This document shows, in pieces, positions 19,328 to 30,729 of a DNA stretch of 64,000 bases. The notes under the pieces were generated by a model. The model did no database searches and was not told the DNA's origin. It saw only the letters and a list, made by a program, of their open reading frames with translations. Source of the DNA: Isoperla grammatica. Lineage: Eukaryota > Arthropoda > Insecta > Plecoptera > Perlodidae. The stretch lies in NCBI GenBank assembly GCA_945910005.1, contig OX246737.1, positions 80,190,245 to 80,254,244 on the forward strand, given 5' to 3'. A program made the translations under genes and the position numbers. Position 1 is the first letter of the stretch; each line of letters starts with the position of its first letter.

Positions 19328-19761
19328 CCCATATCACACTACAATTGGAATCGTAGACTGGAGTCGCCAATTGCAATCGCAATCTACAATCATCCAATCA
19401 CACTTGACCAGCTGACAATCCTAAAATCGTCCAACTAGGAAATAAATTCAATAATAATAACTAAAAAGACAAGCCTTAATCACAAACAAATATATAATTA
19501 AACTTATTGGCTCTTTGTTTCCATTAAAATAGTTGTTGCTTGAGGTTATGTTGTGACAGTGCTCAATACGTATTTAACTGTTCTCCTTCCTGATTGGTTC
19601 ACGTGACTCGGATCTACGATTCCCAATCTTATTTTAGAGCTCTGTCTATAAAAAGATTGCAACCGTAGACTGACTGAACTGAGCTACTGCGCATGCGCCG
19701 CCAATCGTAAGCTCGAATCTACGATTGCTATTGTCAGTTCGGAACCTAATGTGATATGGCC
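19328..19761. mobile_element. MITE with TAA duplication (Harbinger-type likely)
   Basis: The inverted ends CCATATCACA(C/T)TA lie next to TAA at 19325-19327 and 19762-19764. The inner parts also show inverted similarity (AATCGTAGACTGG near the left, AATCTACGATTGC near the right). It is 434 bp and non-coding. The 3-bp TAA duplication favours Harbinger, but the ends are short. Confidence 0.7.
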
Positions 19762-19764
19762 TAA

Positions 19765-20234
19765 TGCTGTTAAAACATAACCAGCAAAATTTGTCAAGAT
19801 GCCAACCTACAAAAAATTAATTATTAAAAGGCGAGTGTTTCTATTAGTTGGCCCACCATGGTCTATGCAGTTATAGCAAATACCCGATACGAGTTTCTAC
19901 GGCCATTGACTATCACGACAGTGGGTTCACTCCACACAAAATATTAAAACACAGACCATAAAAATATAATCTATTTATTCATAAATATATATTACATAAT
20001 ATATCAAATAAAGAAAGTAAAAATAAATATTATCAAAATAGTAATGAGAAAGCAACAAATCATAGGTGAAAACAGAATAGGATACCATACTACAATGTAG
20101 GCCTACTATCTATTATCAAGGATTACATTAAGTGCACATTAACTAATATTAATTATTAATAGATATAATGTATAACACATTTTTCCTCAAACAGATGTTT
20201 ACAAAACATAATGTTATTATCATTATGTAAAAAT
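19765..20234. other. AT-rich sequence, nothing recognised
   Basis: This is sequence between the MITE and the next hAT element. No coding frame or repeat could be supported. Confidence 0.4.
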
Positions 20235-20838
20235 TAGGGATATTATGCGAATATTCGAATGTCGGATAGTTATTTTGAACAGTGAGTGGTAAATATTCGA
20301 TCCGAAAATTAAATGGCGTACTTACTATTAACAACTCTGAACTACCGTATTTACACGCATAAGGCCGCATACGATTATAAGCCGCAGTGCACTTTTTGAG
20401 CTTTACTTTTCAGAAAACAATTTGTTTCCGTTTATAAGCCACAGTTATTATATTCGAGAAAGGACCAGAAAATAATGTGAAGTAATAATTGGTATGTAAT
20501 AAGAAACTGGCGGTATTCGGTAATAGAGGTTACGTGAGTGGAAGAGCTAATGTGAGGAATGTATTATAGGTAGTTATCTGCATCCCGCTGGCCCGCTAAT
20601 GCACTGAGCACATAGGGGTTTGGGGAGGGGAGGAGTTGGTGATGCGTATGCGAGATGCGCGGGCGAGCGGCTGGCAGCGGGCCAACAAAACATCATGCTG
20701 TAGAGCGAGGGAGAGAGAGAGAAAGAGAATGAGCTTCGCCGACCGAAAGAATTCTAATGGAGGGGGGAGGGGAGGTGGAATGAAGTAGAGACACGAGTTC
20801 GGGGTAACATAATGTTTATAAACAGCGTCACAGCTATA

Positions 20839-22153
20839 CAGTCAAACTTCGTTATGACGTTTACCGTTAGGACGTTTTCACGGTTAACACGTCAAATTAT
20901 GAGTTGTCACGCTCAGGTTGCATAAGACTAATGTTATTTTTATTCGTTATGACATTCATCAATAGCACGTTTTCACGCTTAGGACGCAATAATTTCTTTG
21001 TCCCGTGCCGACTTTATTTGCGTTTACCACGTTTTCGAGGAGCCGTGGTCTTTTAAAAATGACAGCTCGTTATCTACGAGGCCTAGCTGAGACCCTTTTC
21101 CCCTCGACGGCGACCGCCCAACGTCAGTGGCAGCACAAACCCTGAAGATATCCCCCCCCCCCCCCAACCCCTCCTCGCCAGGCGCCGACTAACAACAATA
21201 CAGCGGCCCGCGGCGGTCTACTGTGCTCGCCAGTATGCTGACCCACCCCAACCCTCCCGCTACCTGATCTTCCCACGTGCAGTCTGGCCCAAGTTTTGTT
21301 CAGACAGCCGTCAATGTTATTTGTGTGTTATTCTACAAGCAGGTCCGTCATTATGGCTAAACGAAAACCCACTCAGTTTACTTTGAAAAGAAAACAGGAA
21401 ATTATTGATATTGTTGATCGCAACCCCAATAAGACGCGAACCGAATTGTCAAAAACACTATAGATTCCCGCGTCAACACTAAACACCATTATGAAAAATA
21501 GAGTAAAGATTCAAGAGAACCAATTCGCGGACCCAACATGAAAGCGAGCTCGCCTTCAAACCTGGCTAAAATGGTACGTTATTTTCACGTGATAATCTTG
21601 TCAAAATTATCTCTTTCTCTTTTCCGTGGGAACGCGGGCGCTCTCATTGCAAGGTCCTTCCCCTTACCCCCCCCCAGCCCCCCCAGCGGGCCATCCATTG
21701 TGTGCGTAGCAAGGCCGTGACACAGGCCATTGGATAAAATATAACCCGCTTGACAGGTTTTTTGGTTTGTCAGTCCACGGTCAGCGTAGAGGGGAGCGGG
21801 CGGGTGACTGTCTGGTGTGGTTGAGTACAGCCAGACTGACTGACGGCAACGCGCGGGCGCTTTCGTTGTTATACAGACGCGCGCGACGAGTGATTTAAAT
21901 ATTTAATTAGTATATGAGCATGTACTTTATTATTTACAGTAGCCAGCTTCACAATATAGGCCTGTAAAATATTAATAACTTTTGATATTGAAGTATTTTT
22001 TCATTCTTTTTATACTAGCTAAAACATCGATGTATTTCGAATTAAAGAATATTCAATTCTGACATGTTTTTATTTATTTTCGTTATGACGTTTTCACGTT
22101 TACGGCGTTTTTTTCCCCTGGCCCTTCAGAAACGTCCTAACGAAGTTTGACTG
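20839..22153. mobile_element. pogo/Tigger-type element nested in 20345-22334
   Basis: The inverted ends begin CAGTCAAACTTCGTTA on the left and CAGTCAAACTTCGTTAGGAC on the right complement. TA lies at 20837-20838 and 22154-22155. Repeated GACGTTTTCACG words occur near both ends. The coding relic at 21353-21541 is a CENP-B-like N-terminal HTH with an internal stop. Confidence 0.92.
21353..21541 (+). pseudogene. CENP-B/Tigger HTH relic
   Basis: The frame opens MAKRKPTQFTLKRKQEIIDI and continues with NKTRTELSKTL, an in-frame TAG, then IPASTLNTIMKNRV. This is the psq/HTH of a Tigger transposase (compare the intact version at 14911). One premature stop sits inside the recognition helix region, and nothing catalytic follows. 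Confidence 0.85.
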
Positions 22154-22578
22154 TATATAATGTGTACAAAGGTAAAAAAAAAACACAGGTAAGAAGAAAA
22201 GCCTTTAACGACAGAGTAAACATAACACCCGTAAACCCGTTTTTTTTTTTTTTACTTGCGAAAATAAGCCGCAAGGTGGTTTTGAGAGACACAAAATAAG
22301 AAAATAAGCGCGGCTTATATGCGTGTAAATACGGTATTCAATCAGAAATAGTATTGAATTTCACCCCATAAAGTATGGGGTTGATGAGGACATGTAAACG
22401 GTAGTGACATAAAACTCGAATATCGAAGTTAATCATACGACTACAGTAGATACAACCCCCAGTTGGACACACAGATATTTTTGAGGTCTGAAAGTTGGAT
22501 CGTTTGGCAAAACCTTCCGACATTCCTTCCCTCGACCCATCGACCGCAAATACCTTTGATCGGCGAGCTGTTCATAAT

Positions 22579-23235
22579 CTTACCTATTAATCCTGATGAC
22601 CTGTCACAACAAATGTCATATAGAATTTAGAACAACACTTTTCTGAATTATATGGATATTTCTACATTGCGCTATAAAGAGCTGGTAATTATATAATCAG
22701 TGGATAATAAGTAGATAAATAATGTTTTTTTGTGGATTAGAGGAAACAGTAGTCTTACAAAGATAATCAATAAAAAAAATATCTTACATTTAAATTACAA
22801 TTAGATTTGAAAATTAATGCCACTGTATAAAAAAATGAGGGTTCTTTCATAAAACGGCTTCAAATTACATTAACACATTTTTTAAATTGCATTTATATTT
22901 TTTACGTAAGGCAATAATTTCTAGTACAATAAAACTGATCAGTATAATAATAATAATCAGTATAATAAAATTGATAATTCCTTTGAGTATTAATTGTTTG
23001 ACTATTTGTTACTTTCATACCCTGATTTTGTTTGTAAGACTATAATACTAGTATTTGCTAATATTGGTACATAATGTTTTAAGTCCGGTTGTTTTTGTCA
23101 TAGAAAGACAAATAAAAAAAAAAGATTACATAATTTCAAGCTGTTTAACGCTGTTTAACGCGATCATGCAATATACGTATAATTCCTAAAAAAGATGACT
23201 TTTGTTGTGACAGGTCATCATGATTAATAGGTAAG
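22579..23235. mobile_element. MITE with 35-bp inverted ends inside the hAT element
   Basis: The ends beginning CTTACCTATTAATC match as inverted repeats over 35 bp with one mismatch, through GATGACCTGTCACAACAAA. The inverted similarity continues weakly outside (CCATCGACCGC on both sides), so the true boundary and its target duplication are uncertain. The AT-rich interior is non-coding. Confidence 0.75.
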
Positions 23236-23752
23236 ATAACGCAAGGCTCGCGGTCGATGGTAATTACGGTCGAGGCGAGAGGGTGGGAAACCCGTACTTT
23301 GGTCAGAGGTTGGTACAAACGCTACCCGAGCCTATGCCCAACAGCGAAATAAACGAACTATATATCGTGCATCGTGCTGGTATTCCCGTGACCTGACGTC
23401 ATTGCCATTTTTTAAATAAAAAAACAAACTATATTCGTTATTGATATTTGCGAAGAAGAAATATTCGATATTCGTATTCGATATTCGATTCGGACTTGAA
23501 TATCACTATTCGCACCCTCCCCCCCCCCCCCCTATCCCTAGTAAAAATATACACGACTTTGTTCTTAGCCTTTGGTAAAATAGGTTTTCTAAACAGTCAA
23601 AACCCTTTCACTCATACCTCGCAGTCAATTTTATATTATGGATGCAACAAATTTGTTTATTAGGTACAGTACCATAATTAATTATAAATAAAATAATACA
23701 TACTAAAGCACAATAGTACTGTGTATTCACCAGAATATAAATAGCTACATAT

Positions 23753-24307
23753 TAGTGATGACATCGGGTAGTAAATATTGGAGTCGGCTCCTGAGCCTTA
23801 GGAGTCGGGTAGGAGACGACTCCTCGAACAACAAAAAGATAAAGTGAAAGCGATTAATTTTAACCAATGTTGCAACACCCTCGGCGGGCTGTGTGTGTTC
23901 CAGGCGGGAGCAAAAAGAAGTGATTCGGCATAGAGTCGGCTCCTGAGCCTTAGGAGTCGGGTGGGAGACGACTCCTCGAACATCAAAAAGATAAAGTGAA
24001 AGCGATTAATTTTAACCAATGTTGCAACACCCTCGGCGGGCTGTGTGTGTTCCAGGCGGGAGCAAAAAAAAGTGTTTGGCATAAACTCTATACTTATATA
24101 AAGTCCGGCCACCACTAGTCGAGTGATGCGCGATCGGCGAATATTGGAGGGAAAGAGAAACAGAAAGGGAAAGAGACCGCCAATACATGATACACTTACA
24201 CACAGCAACAAGCTTTTGAAGGAGTTGACTCCTAGAAAATGGAGTCGGGTACAAGAGTAGTTGGGTAGGAGTCCGTTCGGGTACCCGAGTACCGGATGTC
24301 ATCACTA
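23753..24307. mobile_element. hAT MITE with internal tandem duplication
   Basis: Ends TAGTGATGACATC(G/C)GG are inverted, with a perfect 8-bp duplication CTACATAT at 23745-23752 and 24308-24315. Inside, a unit of about 152 bp (from GAGTCGGCTCCTGAGCC) occurs twice, near 23781 and 23933. Its ends closely match those of the element at 32666, so both belong to one family. Confidence 0.93.
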
Positions 24308-24892
24308 CTACATATATTGTGAATAAATACTGTAGTACAGTATAACCTCGACATTAGAAATAAAAGGGACCCCAAAATACCCATTTTGAAATAAAAAAAT
24401 TCAAAATAAAAATAAATAAAAAAACAATGTTTTGACTAAAACAGTACCGAGTATCTCAGACACAACATAGGCCTAGCGTCACGCGAGTTTTCAGGTGGAA
24501 ATACCATAATAATGTGTGTAATTTCGTCATCGCGTAATTTACACACCCTTATTTTTAATGACGCAGTGTGTCCACTGGCAACTATTTGCAAATAAAATGC
24601 AACAATTTCAGCTATGCAACTAAAAGTGCAACTTTAATTGCTAAAAAGTCAAAAAAGCAACTAAAATGCAACTAAAACTTACTTGTTAGTGACTGATTTG
24701 GGTATTTGTAAGGAAGGCAGACTTTATGTTTTTTCTTATAAAATCTTTACAAAAGTCACTGTTTATGTTACCTATCATAGTATCTTTCCAATTTTGTAAG
24801 GTGCACGCTTCAAATAGTACGTAATTATGCTTTAAACCACTTTAAATGTGTTATTTTTGCTACGGCTATGCATGGATTTGCAGGCTTCCACC

Positions 24893-25800
24893 CTTCATTG
24901 CAAAGCCAGTGCACGGCCTTATGGATGGTTATACTGTACGTTGTTTTCCTAGTCCGCCGCTAGGTGGCTATAAATGCCACCAGGTAAGCCAACGTATGAA
25001 ACCAGACCCATTGTTTATTGTTTACTTGTAAGGAAGAAAGACTTTATGTTTTTTCTAATAAAATGTCTACAAAAACCACTGTTTATGTTACCTATCATTG
25101 TATCTTTCCAATTTTGTACGGTGCATGCTTCAAATAGTACGTAATTATGCTTTAAAGCACTTTAAATATGTTATTTTCACTATGGCTACGCCTAGTCTTG
25201 CAACAACAGTGCTTTGGTTTTGTTCATGAACACTGAACACTAACAGGTGTACCAATCTAAACACAAGTTATGCGGGGATGTCAGGTAGCTGGGCAAAGTC
25301 ACTGCACAGTTTAGACTTCAAACAGGACACGATCTGCTTGGAAAGCACCTACATCGAATAGGAATTGCCAACAGAGTATGTGCAGTCTATGTGGGAGGGA
25401 GAAACTGAACAGAGAGCATCTGATGAGATGTCCAAGTCTTAAAGATGAAGTAGAAGCCCTTCCACCTGGCATGAGCTATGGGGAAAAGGAAGCCTGTCTC
25501 TACTTGAAAACCAGGAAATGCATGATGGCCCAGTAAGCTAAAAATGCGGGCATAGGAAAAGAAGAAGACTTTGATTGACAAGTGACTTTGCCCAGCTACC
25601 TGACATCCCACGAAATTTGGTAAGGTTAGGGGATCCAGTTGATGTTTGCCCAGCTACCAGACACCCCCGCGAAAGTTAGGAAGGTTATTGGGTTTCATAT
25701 GCTGGCTTAACTGGTGGCATTTAAAGCCACCTAGCGGCGGACGAGGGAAACAACAACGTATAACCATCCACAAGGTCGTGCACTTTTTCTTTTTTAACTT
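24893..25800. repeat. Long inverted repeat with a second inverted repeat inside
   Basis: Arms of about 100 bp at 24893-25010 and 25683-25800 are diverged complements (shared GTCCGCCGCTAGGTGGC, AATGCCACCAG and GTTTCATA themes). Within, GATGTCAGGTAGCTGGGCAA (near 25276) and its complement (near 25583) form another pair around a retroelement fragment. A third partial GCCCAGCTACC copy lies near 25650. This looks like nested foldback insertions. Confidence 0.7.
25318..25560 (+). pseudogene. C-terminal fragment of a retroelement polyprotein
   Basis: Two overlapping plus-strand frames contain LLGKHLHRIGIANRVCAV, then REHLMRCPSLKDEVEAL. This is the zinc-knuckle-like tail (Gly-His...Cys...Glu-His-Leu...Cys-Pro) found after the RNase H or reverse transcriptase of many LINEs. 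A frameshift separates the parts. It sits exactly between the inner inverted repeats described for 24893-25800. Confidence 0.6.
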
Positions 25801-26288
25801 GATTTAATTTAATTTTAATTTAAAATTTAAAATTTTAATTTTCAACATTTCTTTAAAATAAATCAGTTAATTTCAAATTGTTCTTTTTCCTGCATTTACC
25901 CTACCTCCTGTTTTGAGATAATCCTGTTTATTCCATAGTCTGTAAATCGTATAGTCCTTACACTAACTAATTAAGCCTAAATAGTGAGCTTGGTGAGGAT
26001 AATGCTCAACGAGAAAGCTTCAATTTGTATAATACACTACTAACATGTGTGACTATTCTGGCCATTAAACACAACTAAAATGCAACTATTTCAACTTTTT
26101 AATGCAACTTTTGCAACTAATTTTGAAATCTTGAACAGTGGACACACTGATGACGCGAAAAAATCTCCACATATTTTACGAGAGTAATGAACACGATCAC
26201 AGAACAATAACTTGCCAGTCGCCAACTGAGTCATCCCTGCCTGCTACCTGCTATTGCAGGTTGGGGTTTCGTCGGCCACTTGGAAGAT

Positions 26289-26770
26289 TGTGGGGGGAGC
26301 AGGAGGAACCGCAGCTGCCATCAAGGTCAAGTCTGCCGGCCTTGTGCGAGGGGGAGGGGGGCTGGGTGGTGGGGGGAGCAGGAGGAACCGCAGCTGCCAT
26401 CAAGGTCAAGTCTGCCGGCCTTGTGCGAGGGGGAGGGGGGCTGGGTGGTGGGGGGAGCAGGAGGAACCGCAGCTGCCATCAAGGTCAAGTCTGCCGGCCT
26501 TGTGCGAGGGGGAGGGGGGCTGGGTGGTGAGGGGAGCAGGAGGAACCGCAGCTGCCATCAAGGTCAAGTCTGCCGGCCTTGTGCGAGGGGGAGGGGGGCT
26601 GGGTGGTGAGGGGAGCAGGAGGAGCCGCAGCTGCCATCAAGGTCAAGTCTGCCGGCCTTGTGCGAGGGGGAGGGGGGCTGGGTGGTGAGGGGAGCAGGAG
26701 GAACCGCAGCTGCCATCAAGGTCAAGTCTGCCGGCCTTATGCGAGGGGGAGAGGGGGGCACTGTTGATCT
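26289..26770. repeat. 79-bp GC-rich minisatellite, about six copies
   Basis: Units begin at about 26301, 26380, 26459, 26538, 26617 and 26696 (AGGAGGAACCGCAGCTGCCA each time). The last copies carry small changes. The period is not a multiple of three and no stop occurs in most frames, so long open frames arise on both strands without evidence of coding. It lies inside the pogo-like element. Confidence 0.95.
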
Positions 26771-27030
26771 CATGCATTCGAGTTAGAGACCGTTCAAGAC
26801 ACATTTCCTGAACATTGGAAAAAAACGATTTTGAAATAGCAGGCATATTTTATATGGAAAGTAGTTCTCCGGGATTGTTTATCTCTTCGAATTACAAATT
26901 ATGGTGAATTTCGAATTCTGTAAATTAAATAACATGAAAAATGCAATTTTGACAGTCGGGGTCAATGTTTTTGTTCGAAATATGACACATTTCGAATTAC
27001 TTGTTTTCGAAATATCGAGGTTATACTGTA

Positions 27031-27458
27031 TGTTAAGATGGGGTTTGTTAATCGTTTTACGATATTAAGTTACATGTAGCGAAAAACAAGTACAAGAACA
27101 AACAAGCCTAACATGATAGCCTTAAAGCTGCACAATCTCGGCAATAAAAGATATTGAGATGACCAATTTGATTATATTATGCTGATCCAAAATTCAACAA
27201 AAAGCCAAGTCCAACAAAAATTTTAAGTCCTACATAAAATGGCAGGTTTGATAATGTTCTCAAACCAAACTTACTTTGGAACAAAAAAAGCTTAGAATTC
27301 ATATTGTTTTTATAATTTACTAGTATTTTGTTCAAATAGATACAACTTTGAATGAAATAGTCTTTCATTTACATGAAGAGGTTTCCCACTCTGCTTTATA
27401 ATAAAGACCCAAACATCCCCATTATTTCTATGCATGTTGTTATTCTGTATTCAAACAC
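27031..27458. other. Likely 3' flank/UTR of the ABCG gene
   Basis: AT-rich sequence downstream (minus sense) of the transporter stop codon. An AATAAA-type word on the minus strand is plausible here, but none was singled out. No other feature was seen. Confidence 0.4.
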
Positions 27459-27825
27459 TCACTCTCTGAATTTTGCCTTAATGAAAGATGGTAATGGTAC
27501 AAGGTATAAGAGGCAATTAACCAAGACGAGTCCGATAGGGTAGGCAAGAGATATCCCGACGTTCATACCGACGTCAACCAGCTCGGCAACACTGTCTGCG
27601 TCTTCTCGGCCGTAACGCTCGAGGAGGAAGGCCGAGCCGTCGGCATATCGACACGAGAAGCTGGTCGAGTCCGGGACCACGGACGAGCAGTTATGACTCG
27701 CGTCCAGCGGTAGACCGCTCAGCCGGCCGTTGCCGAACATCTGCTGGCCGAGAAAGGCACCGGCGTATCGTGTCTGCGATGCATACGTCAGGTACAGGAG
27801 CCACTCCGAGAGCCCGCGATACGAT
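27459..27825 (-). CDS. ABCG-type ABC transporter, last exon
   Basis: This is the terminal exon of a cellular half-transporter of the ABCG subfamily, a membrane exporter. The acceptor AG is immediately before 27825 (minus sense) and the stop is at 27461-27459. The sequence encodes GLSEWLLYLTYASQTRYAGA, then an extracellular loop rich in Cys (residues SHNCSSVV and FSCRYADGS), then the final membrane helix (GISLAYPIGLVLVNCLLYLV) and a basic tail KAKFRE. It joins the exon at 31152 in phase (AG plus A makes the Arg codon). No lesion is seen across the three exons, so the gene is probably active. Upstream exons, including the ATPase domain, were not found in this window. Confidence 0.9.
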
Positions 27826-28271
27826 CTAGATCATAAGACATTTCACACCTTATTACAACTATATACTTAAATGAATAAGTATGAATAATCCATGTTAAGT
27901 TTCTCTTTTGAAATGTATGTCACACTGAAATTGTAATTGTGCAATACTGTAATACAAATGAAGAGGAATGTACGACACTTCTTGTCATGGCGTTATAGAA
28001 TTAATTAAATAAATTTACTTGATACAATAAAACAATTCATGAATTTTATTTTTCTAAAATGTATCTCAATATCTGCCAATAAGGCTTGAGCATGTGCCTT
28101 CCGCCTACCCTTCCGAATCTGAATATATCGTAAAACCTGACGCTCTTACAATGTAAAAAAAAGCTACATCCTATCAGGGACACAGTGCCTACCTGTCAAG
28201 TTACATAGGCACTTTTTACCATTGTATAAAAAAACAATGCAATTTTAATTTTTTAATTTAAATTTAAATTT
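27826..28271. other. Intron sequence, AT-rich
   Basis: This is intronic DNA of the ABCG gene before the LINE fragment. A short inverted AATTTAAATTT stretch lies near 28250-28270. Nothing else was recognised. Confidence 0.4.
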
Positions 28272-28865
28272 AAGTATCTTGGTGTTTATTTAGACTGTAG
28301 TCTTACTTTTAAAAGGCACTATGAATATGTTTGCAATAGGGTGTCTTCAGCAATAGGTATGATTGTAAGAATGAAGAGATTTGTGACTGAGAGAATGCTG
28401 AGATTACTGGTTGATTCGTATGTTCACTCTATAATTGATTATTGTTTAGTTGTGTGGGCTGTTCGACCATCTGCAAATTATATTGTGCTGCAGAGAAGAA
28501 TAGACCATTTATTTGATGAAGTTCCTTTCCACCAAGACTGGCAGGACAATTTTTTGACAATTGATGAGCGAATGAAGTTCCATGTGCTGGTAAATACTTT
28601 TAAGATGTTGAAAGATATGTATTTAGATGTTGTGCCAACTATGTTTAATTTTGTTGAGCGTACTCATGATTCTATATTAACTTTTACTTTACAGGTTCCT
28701 ATAATGAATTCCGAGTCGTTCCGCAGGTCATTCTTGTACAGAGGTGTACACTTCTCGAATTCACTTCCGCATGATCTTCGAAGCCAGTTTGTGAGATTGC
28801 GGCTCCTAGAATTTAGGAATAGGATTGAAACTGTAATTCTTAAGAAGAGAGTTAGGGGTGTATAA
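28272..28865 (+). pseudogene. LINE reverse transcriptase C-terminal fragment (5'-truncated)
   Basis: An open frame reads FKYLGVYLDCSLTFKRHYEY, then RLLVDSYVHSIIDYCLVVW, the C-terminal thumb region of jockey/CR1-type reverse transcriptases. It ends SLPHDLRSQF...EFRNRIETVI, like other LINE ORF2 ends. It begins abruptly after an AT-rich junction, as expected for 5' truncation, and runs antisense to the ABCG gene in its intron. About 270 bases of probable 3' UTR follow. Confidence 0.85.
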
Positions 28866-29147
28866 GTTAAGATTGTTCTACTTTAAGTGGTTTTTCATCT
28901 GTTTTAGATGGTTGGTTTGTTGGTCTGCTGGGAATCTACATCCGGTTTCCTGAATTCTCTTGATTCAGTTTGATCTCTACTTATAAATGGTTCTCGGATC
29001 AAGATTTTCAAGACCATCTGACTTTCAAGATTCGAAGTGAAGATAGAAGGCGTGTGCTTCCCGGGTTGCTTTTATGTGAATTTTTTTTCCCAGATTGCAG
29101 TTTCTGATTTTTTGCAATCCTCATTTCGTTTGAGCTGGGACCGTTAA

Positions 29148-30713
29148 AGGCCTATTTTCACATACAAGTAAGTATTTTTTGTTTTCAAATAGACATTAAA
29201 AAAATAAGAAAACCGGAGTTTATGACAACTTTGGACGAAGCCTACTCCCCCTACAATGATTTGTTTTGACGCGCGCCTCAGGGCATGTGACGTTGTTGGA
29301 TGCGGGCTGAGCGGCTGGGCGAGGCGCGACTCGGGTAGGAACACACGTTGCGTGGTGCAGTAAGGGGTTGACACTTGACAGTCTGTATGGATGGTTGTTT
29401 CTCAGATTTGCTTCAAGAGATGTACAATGAATAGTTTTATTAATAACTAATGTAAGTGCTAATATCCAGCAGTTTATTAAGAGAGTGCACGGACAAGTGG
29501 ATTGTGTAGAGTACGCCTTTAGGTTCTAGTTGATTTATTTGTAGTTGTAGTTTCATTATGCTTGTCGTGGAGGCATTAAGCATAACGGACATTGTAAGTG
29601 TCAAATTAACTGTTATGTTATTATTGTAAATGGCCATATAGATAGACTATAGTGTACGTATCGCACCAGCTATATTAATCAGTAATCATGGTATTAAATT
29701 GTTGTGCGTACGGATGCAATAACAGTCTTGTAAGCCCGATCGACATGTCGTTACACCGTTTTCCAAACAGGGACAATTCTCCAGTGCCTTTGGGTTTTTA
29801 GCCAGTGCAACGTTAACACTAGCTATCGAAAATTAATAGTAAGAACTCTGTAGGCATACCAAGCAAATACACTCGTGTATGTTCCGAACATTTCATTAAA
29901 GACGACTATGAAATTACCAACAGTTTGAAAATGGAAAATGAATCTAATGAAAAAAAAAATCGAAACGTGTGTTAAAAAAATGAGCAGTACCGTCTGTCAA
30001 ATTGAGAGGCAGCATTGATACCCCTTTTAAAACAGAGCGAAGTTCATGTTACCTTGCCGCTCGAAACAAGCATCGTCTTATTGAAAACATTCAAACCCAA
30101 AGTGCCCAAAGTACATCTCCACATCACGCTGTACTACGCTACGATTAATGTTTATGTAATGACGACTCACTAAATCACGAAACATTTCAGAATAAACCTA
30201 AAGAGATAGAAATAAAGTTTGAGCTTGATATTGAAACACTTATAAGAGCCAACCAGTTTGCGGAGGGGATGACGTTTTGTGCAAGTTCGGAAAGTGAAAC
30301 CGATGAAATAAACGACCACGACGAATCGTTTGAAACAGAAGATTTTGACGAATGTGAATCTGTCAATTTGATAGTGAGAGTGATCACACCGATGACAATT
30401 AATTCAATACGATGACAATACAAGTTCATCCAAGCTAAGCATACTGCATCTCGAACATACACCCTTCAACTGTCCGATAGCGGTCGGGGGCGGTGGGGCG
30501 CGCCACGGATGGCCAGCTGCAGCGAAGATGAGTGAGCGCGGCACTCGCATCCAACTACGTCACGCGTGTGACGTCACCCAATGAACATTCTTGATTTAAA
30601 TTGCTCATAACTTGTTTAAATACGGACCGATTTCTTTCATTTTTGTTCCTAAAATCTTTAAATAATTCAAGGTCACACATAGTTTAACTACAACTCTAGA
30701 TGACAATATGCCT
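29148..30713. mobile_element. Kolobok-type DNA transposon (TTAA duplication, THAP relic)
   Basis: Inverted ends AGGCCTATTTTCA and AGGCATATTGTCA (11 of 13 matching) lie directly inside TTAA at 29144-29147 and 30714-30717. TTAA targeting with AGG-type ends plus an internal THAP domain (29688-30180) is the Kolobok combination. The element is 1566 bp with no intact transposase. Both flanks are GC-rich (29270-29340 and 30480-30560) with CGTCAC-type words. Confidence 0.8.
29688..30180 (+). pseudogene. THAP-domain protein relic
   Basis: ATG 29688 opens MVLNCCAYGCNNSLV and then SLHRFPNRDNS, the C2-CH start of a THAP zinc-binding DNA-binding domain. After a stop and shifts, SKYTRVCSEHFIKDDYEI supplies the later Cys-x2-His part. 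Further on, KLRGSIDTPFKTERSSCYLA is readable. Several stops break it. Kolobok elements are known to carry THAP proteins, which fits the surrounding TTAA-flanked element. Confidence 0.82.
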
Positions 30714-30729
30714 TTAACAAATCAGTTTT

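Larger units (their letters stand above)
20345..22334. mobile_element. TA-inserting DNA transposon (CCGTATTTAC ends)
   Basis: Inverted ends CCGTATTTACACGCATAAG...GCCGC, with TA at 20343-20344 and 22335-22336, place it in the Tc1/mariner/pogo group. The subterminal sequence repeats the theme (TTATAAGCCGCAGTGCAC and CAAAATAAGCC). It is interrupted by the pogo element 20839-22153, leaving about 670 bp of its own and no transposase. Confidence 0.88.
20235..23540. mobile_element. hAT-type element, host of several nested insertions
   Basis: TAGGGATA is at both ends in inverted orientation, followed by TGCGAATA-type sequence in both arms. A perfect 8-bp duplication GTAAAAAT lies at 20227-20234 and 23541-23548, which is the hAT signature. 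The right arm contains a C run of about 14. The 3306 bp is mostly other elements: 20345-22334 (with 20839-22153 inside) and 22579-23235. With those removed, under 700 bp of hAT sequence remains and no transposase, so it began as a MITE. Confidence 0.9.
24565..26148. mobile_element. Element with AGTGTGTCCACTG ends, probably hAT
   Basis: Inverted ends (C)AGTGTGTCCACTG lie next to ATGACGC on both sides (24558-24564, 26150-26156). This fits a 7-8 bp duplication with one change. Subterminal words AAATGCAACTAA, GCAACTTT and related forms are iterated at both ends, like transposase-binding sites. A unit of about 160 bp (GTAAGGAAG...GACTTTATG onward) is directly duplicated at 24698 and 25028. Confidence 0.75.
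24338..27028. mobile_element. pogo-like element (CAGTATAACCTCGA ends) with nested elements
   Basis: CAGTATAACCTCGA occurs at the left and its complement at the right, with TA at 24336-24337 and 27029-27030. Of the 2691 bp, about 1585 bp (24565-26148) is another element and about 480 bp is a minisatellite. No transposase was found. Confidence 0.85.

Noticed and set aside
26138..26767. Long open frames on both strands over the 79-bp minisatellite.
   Set aside because: The period is not a multiple of three and the GC-rich unit lacks stops, so open frames are an artefact of the repeat.
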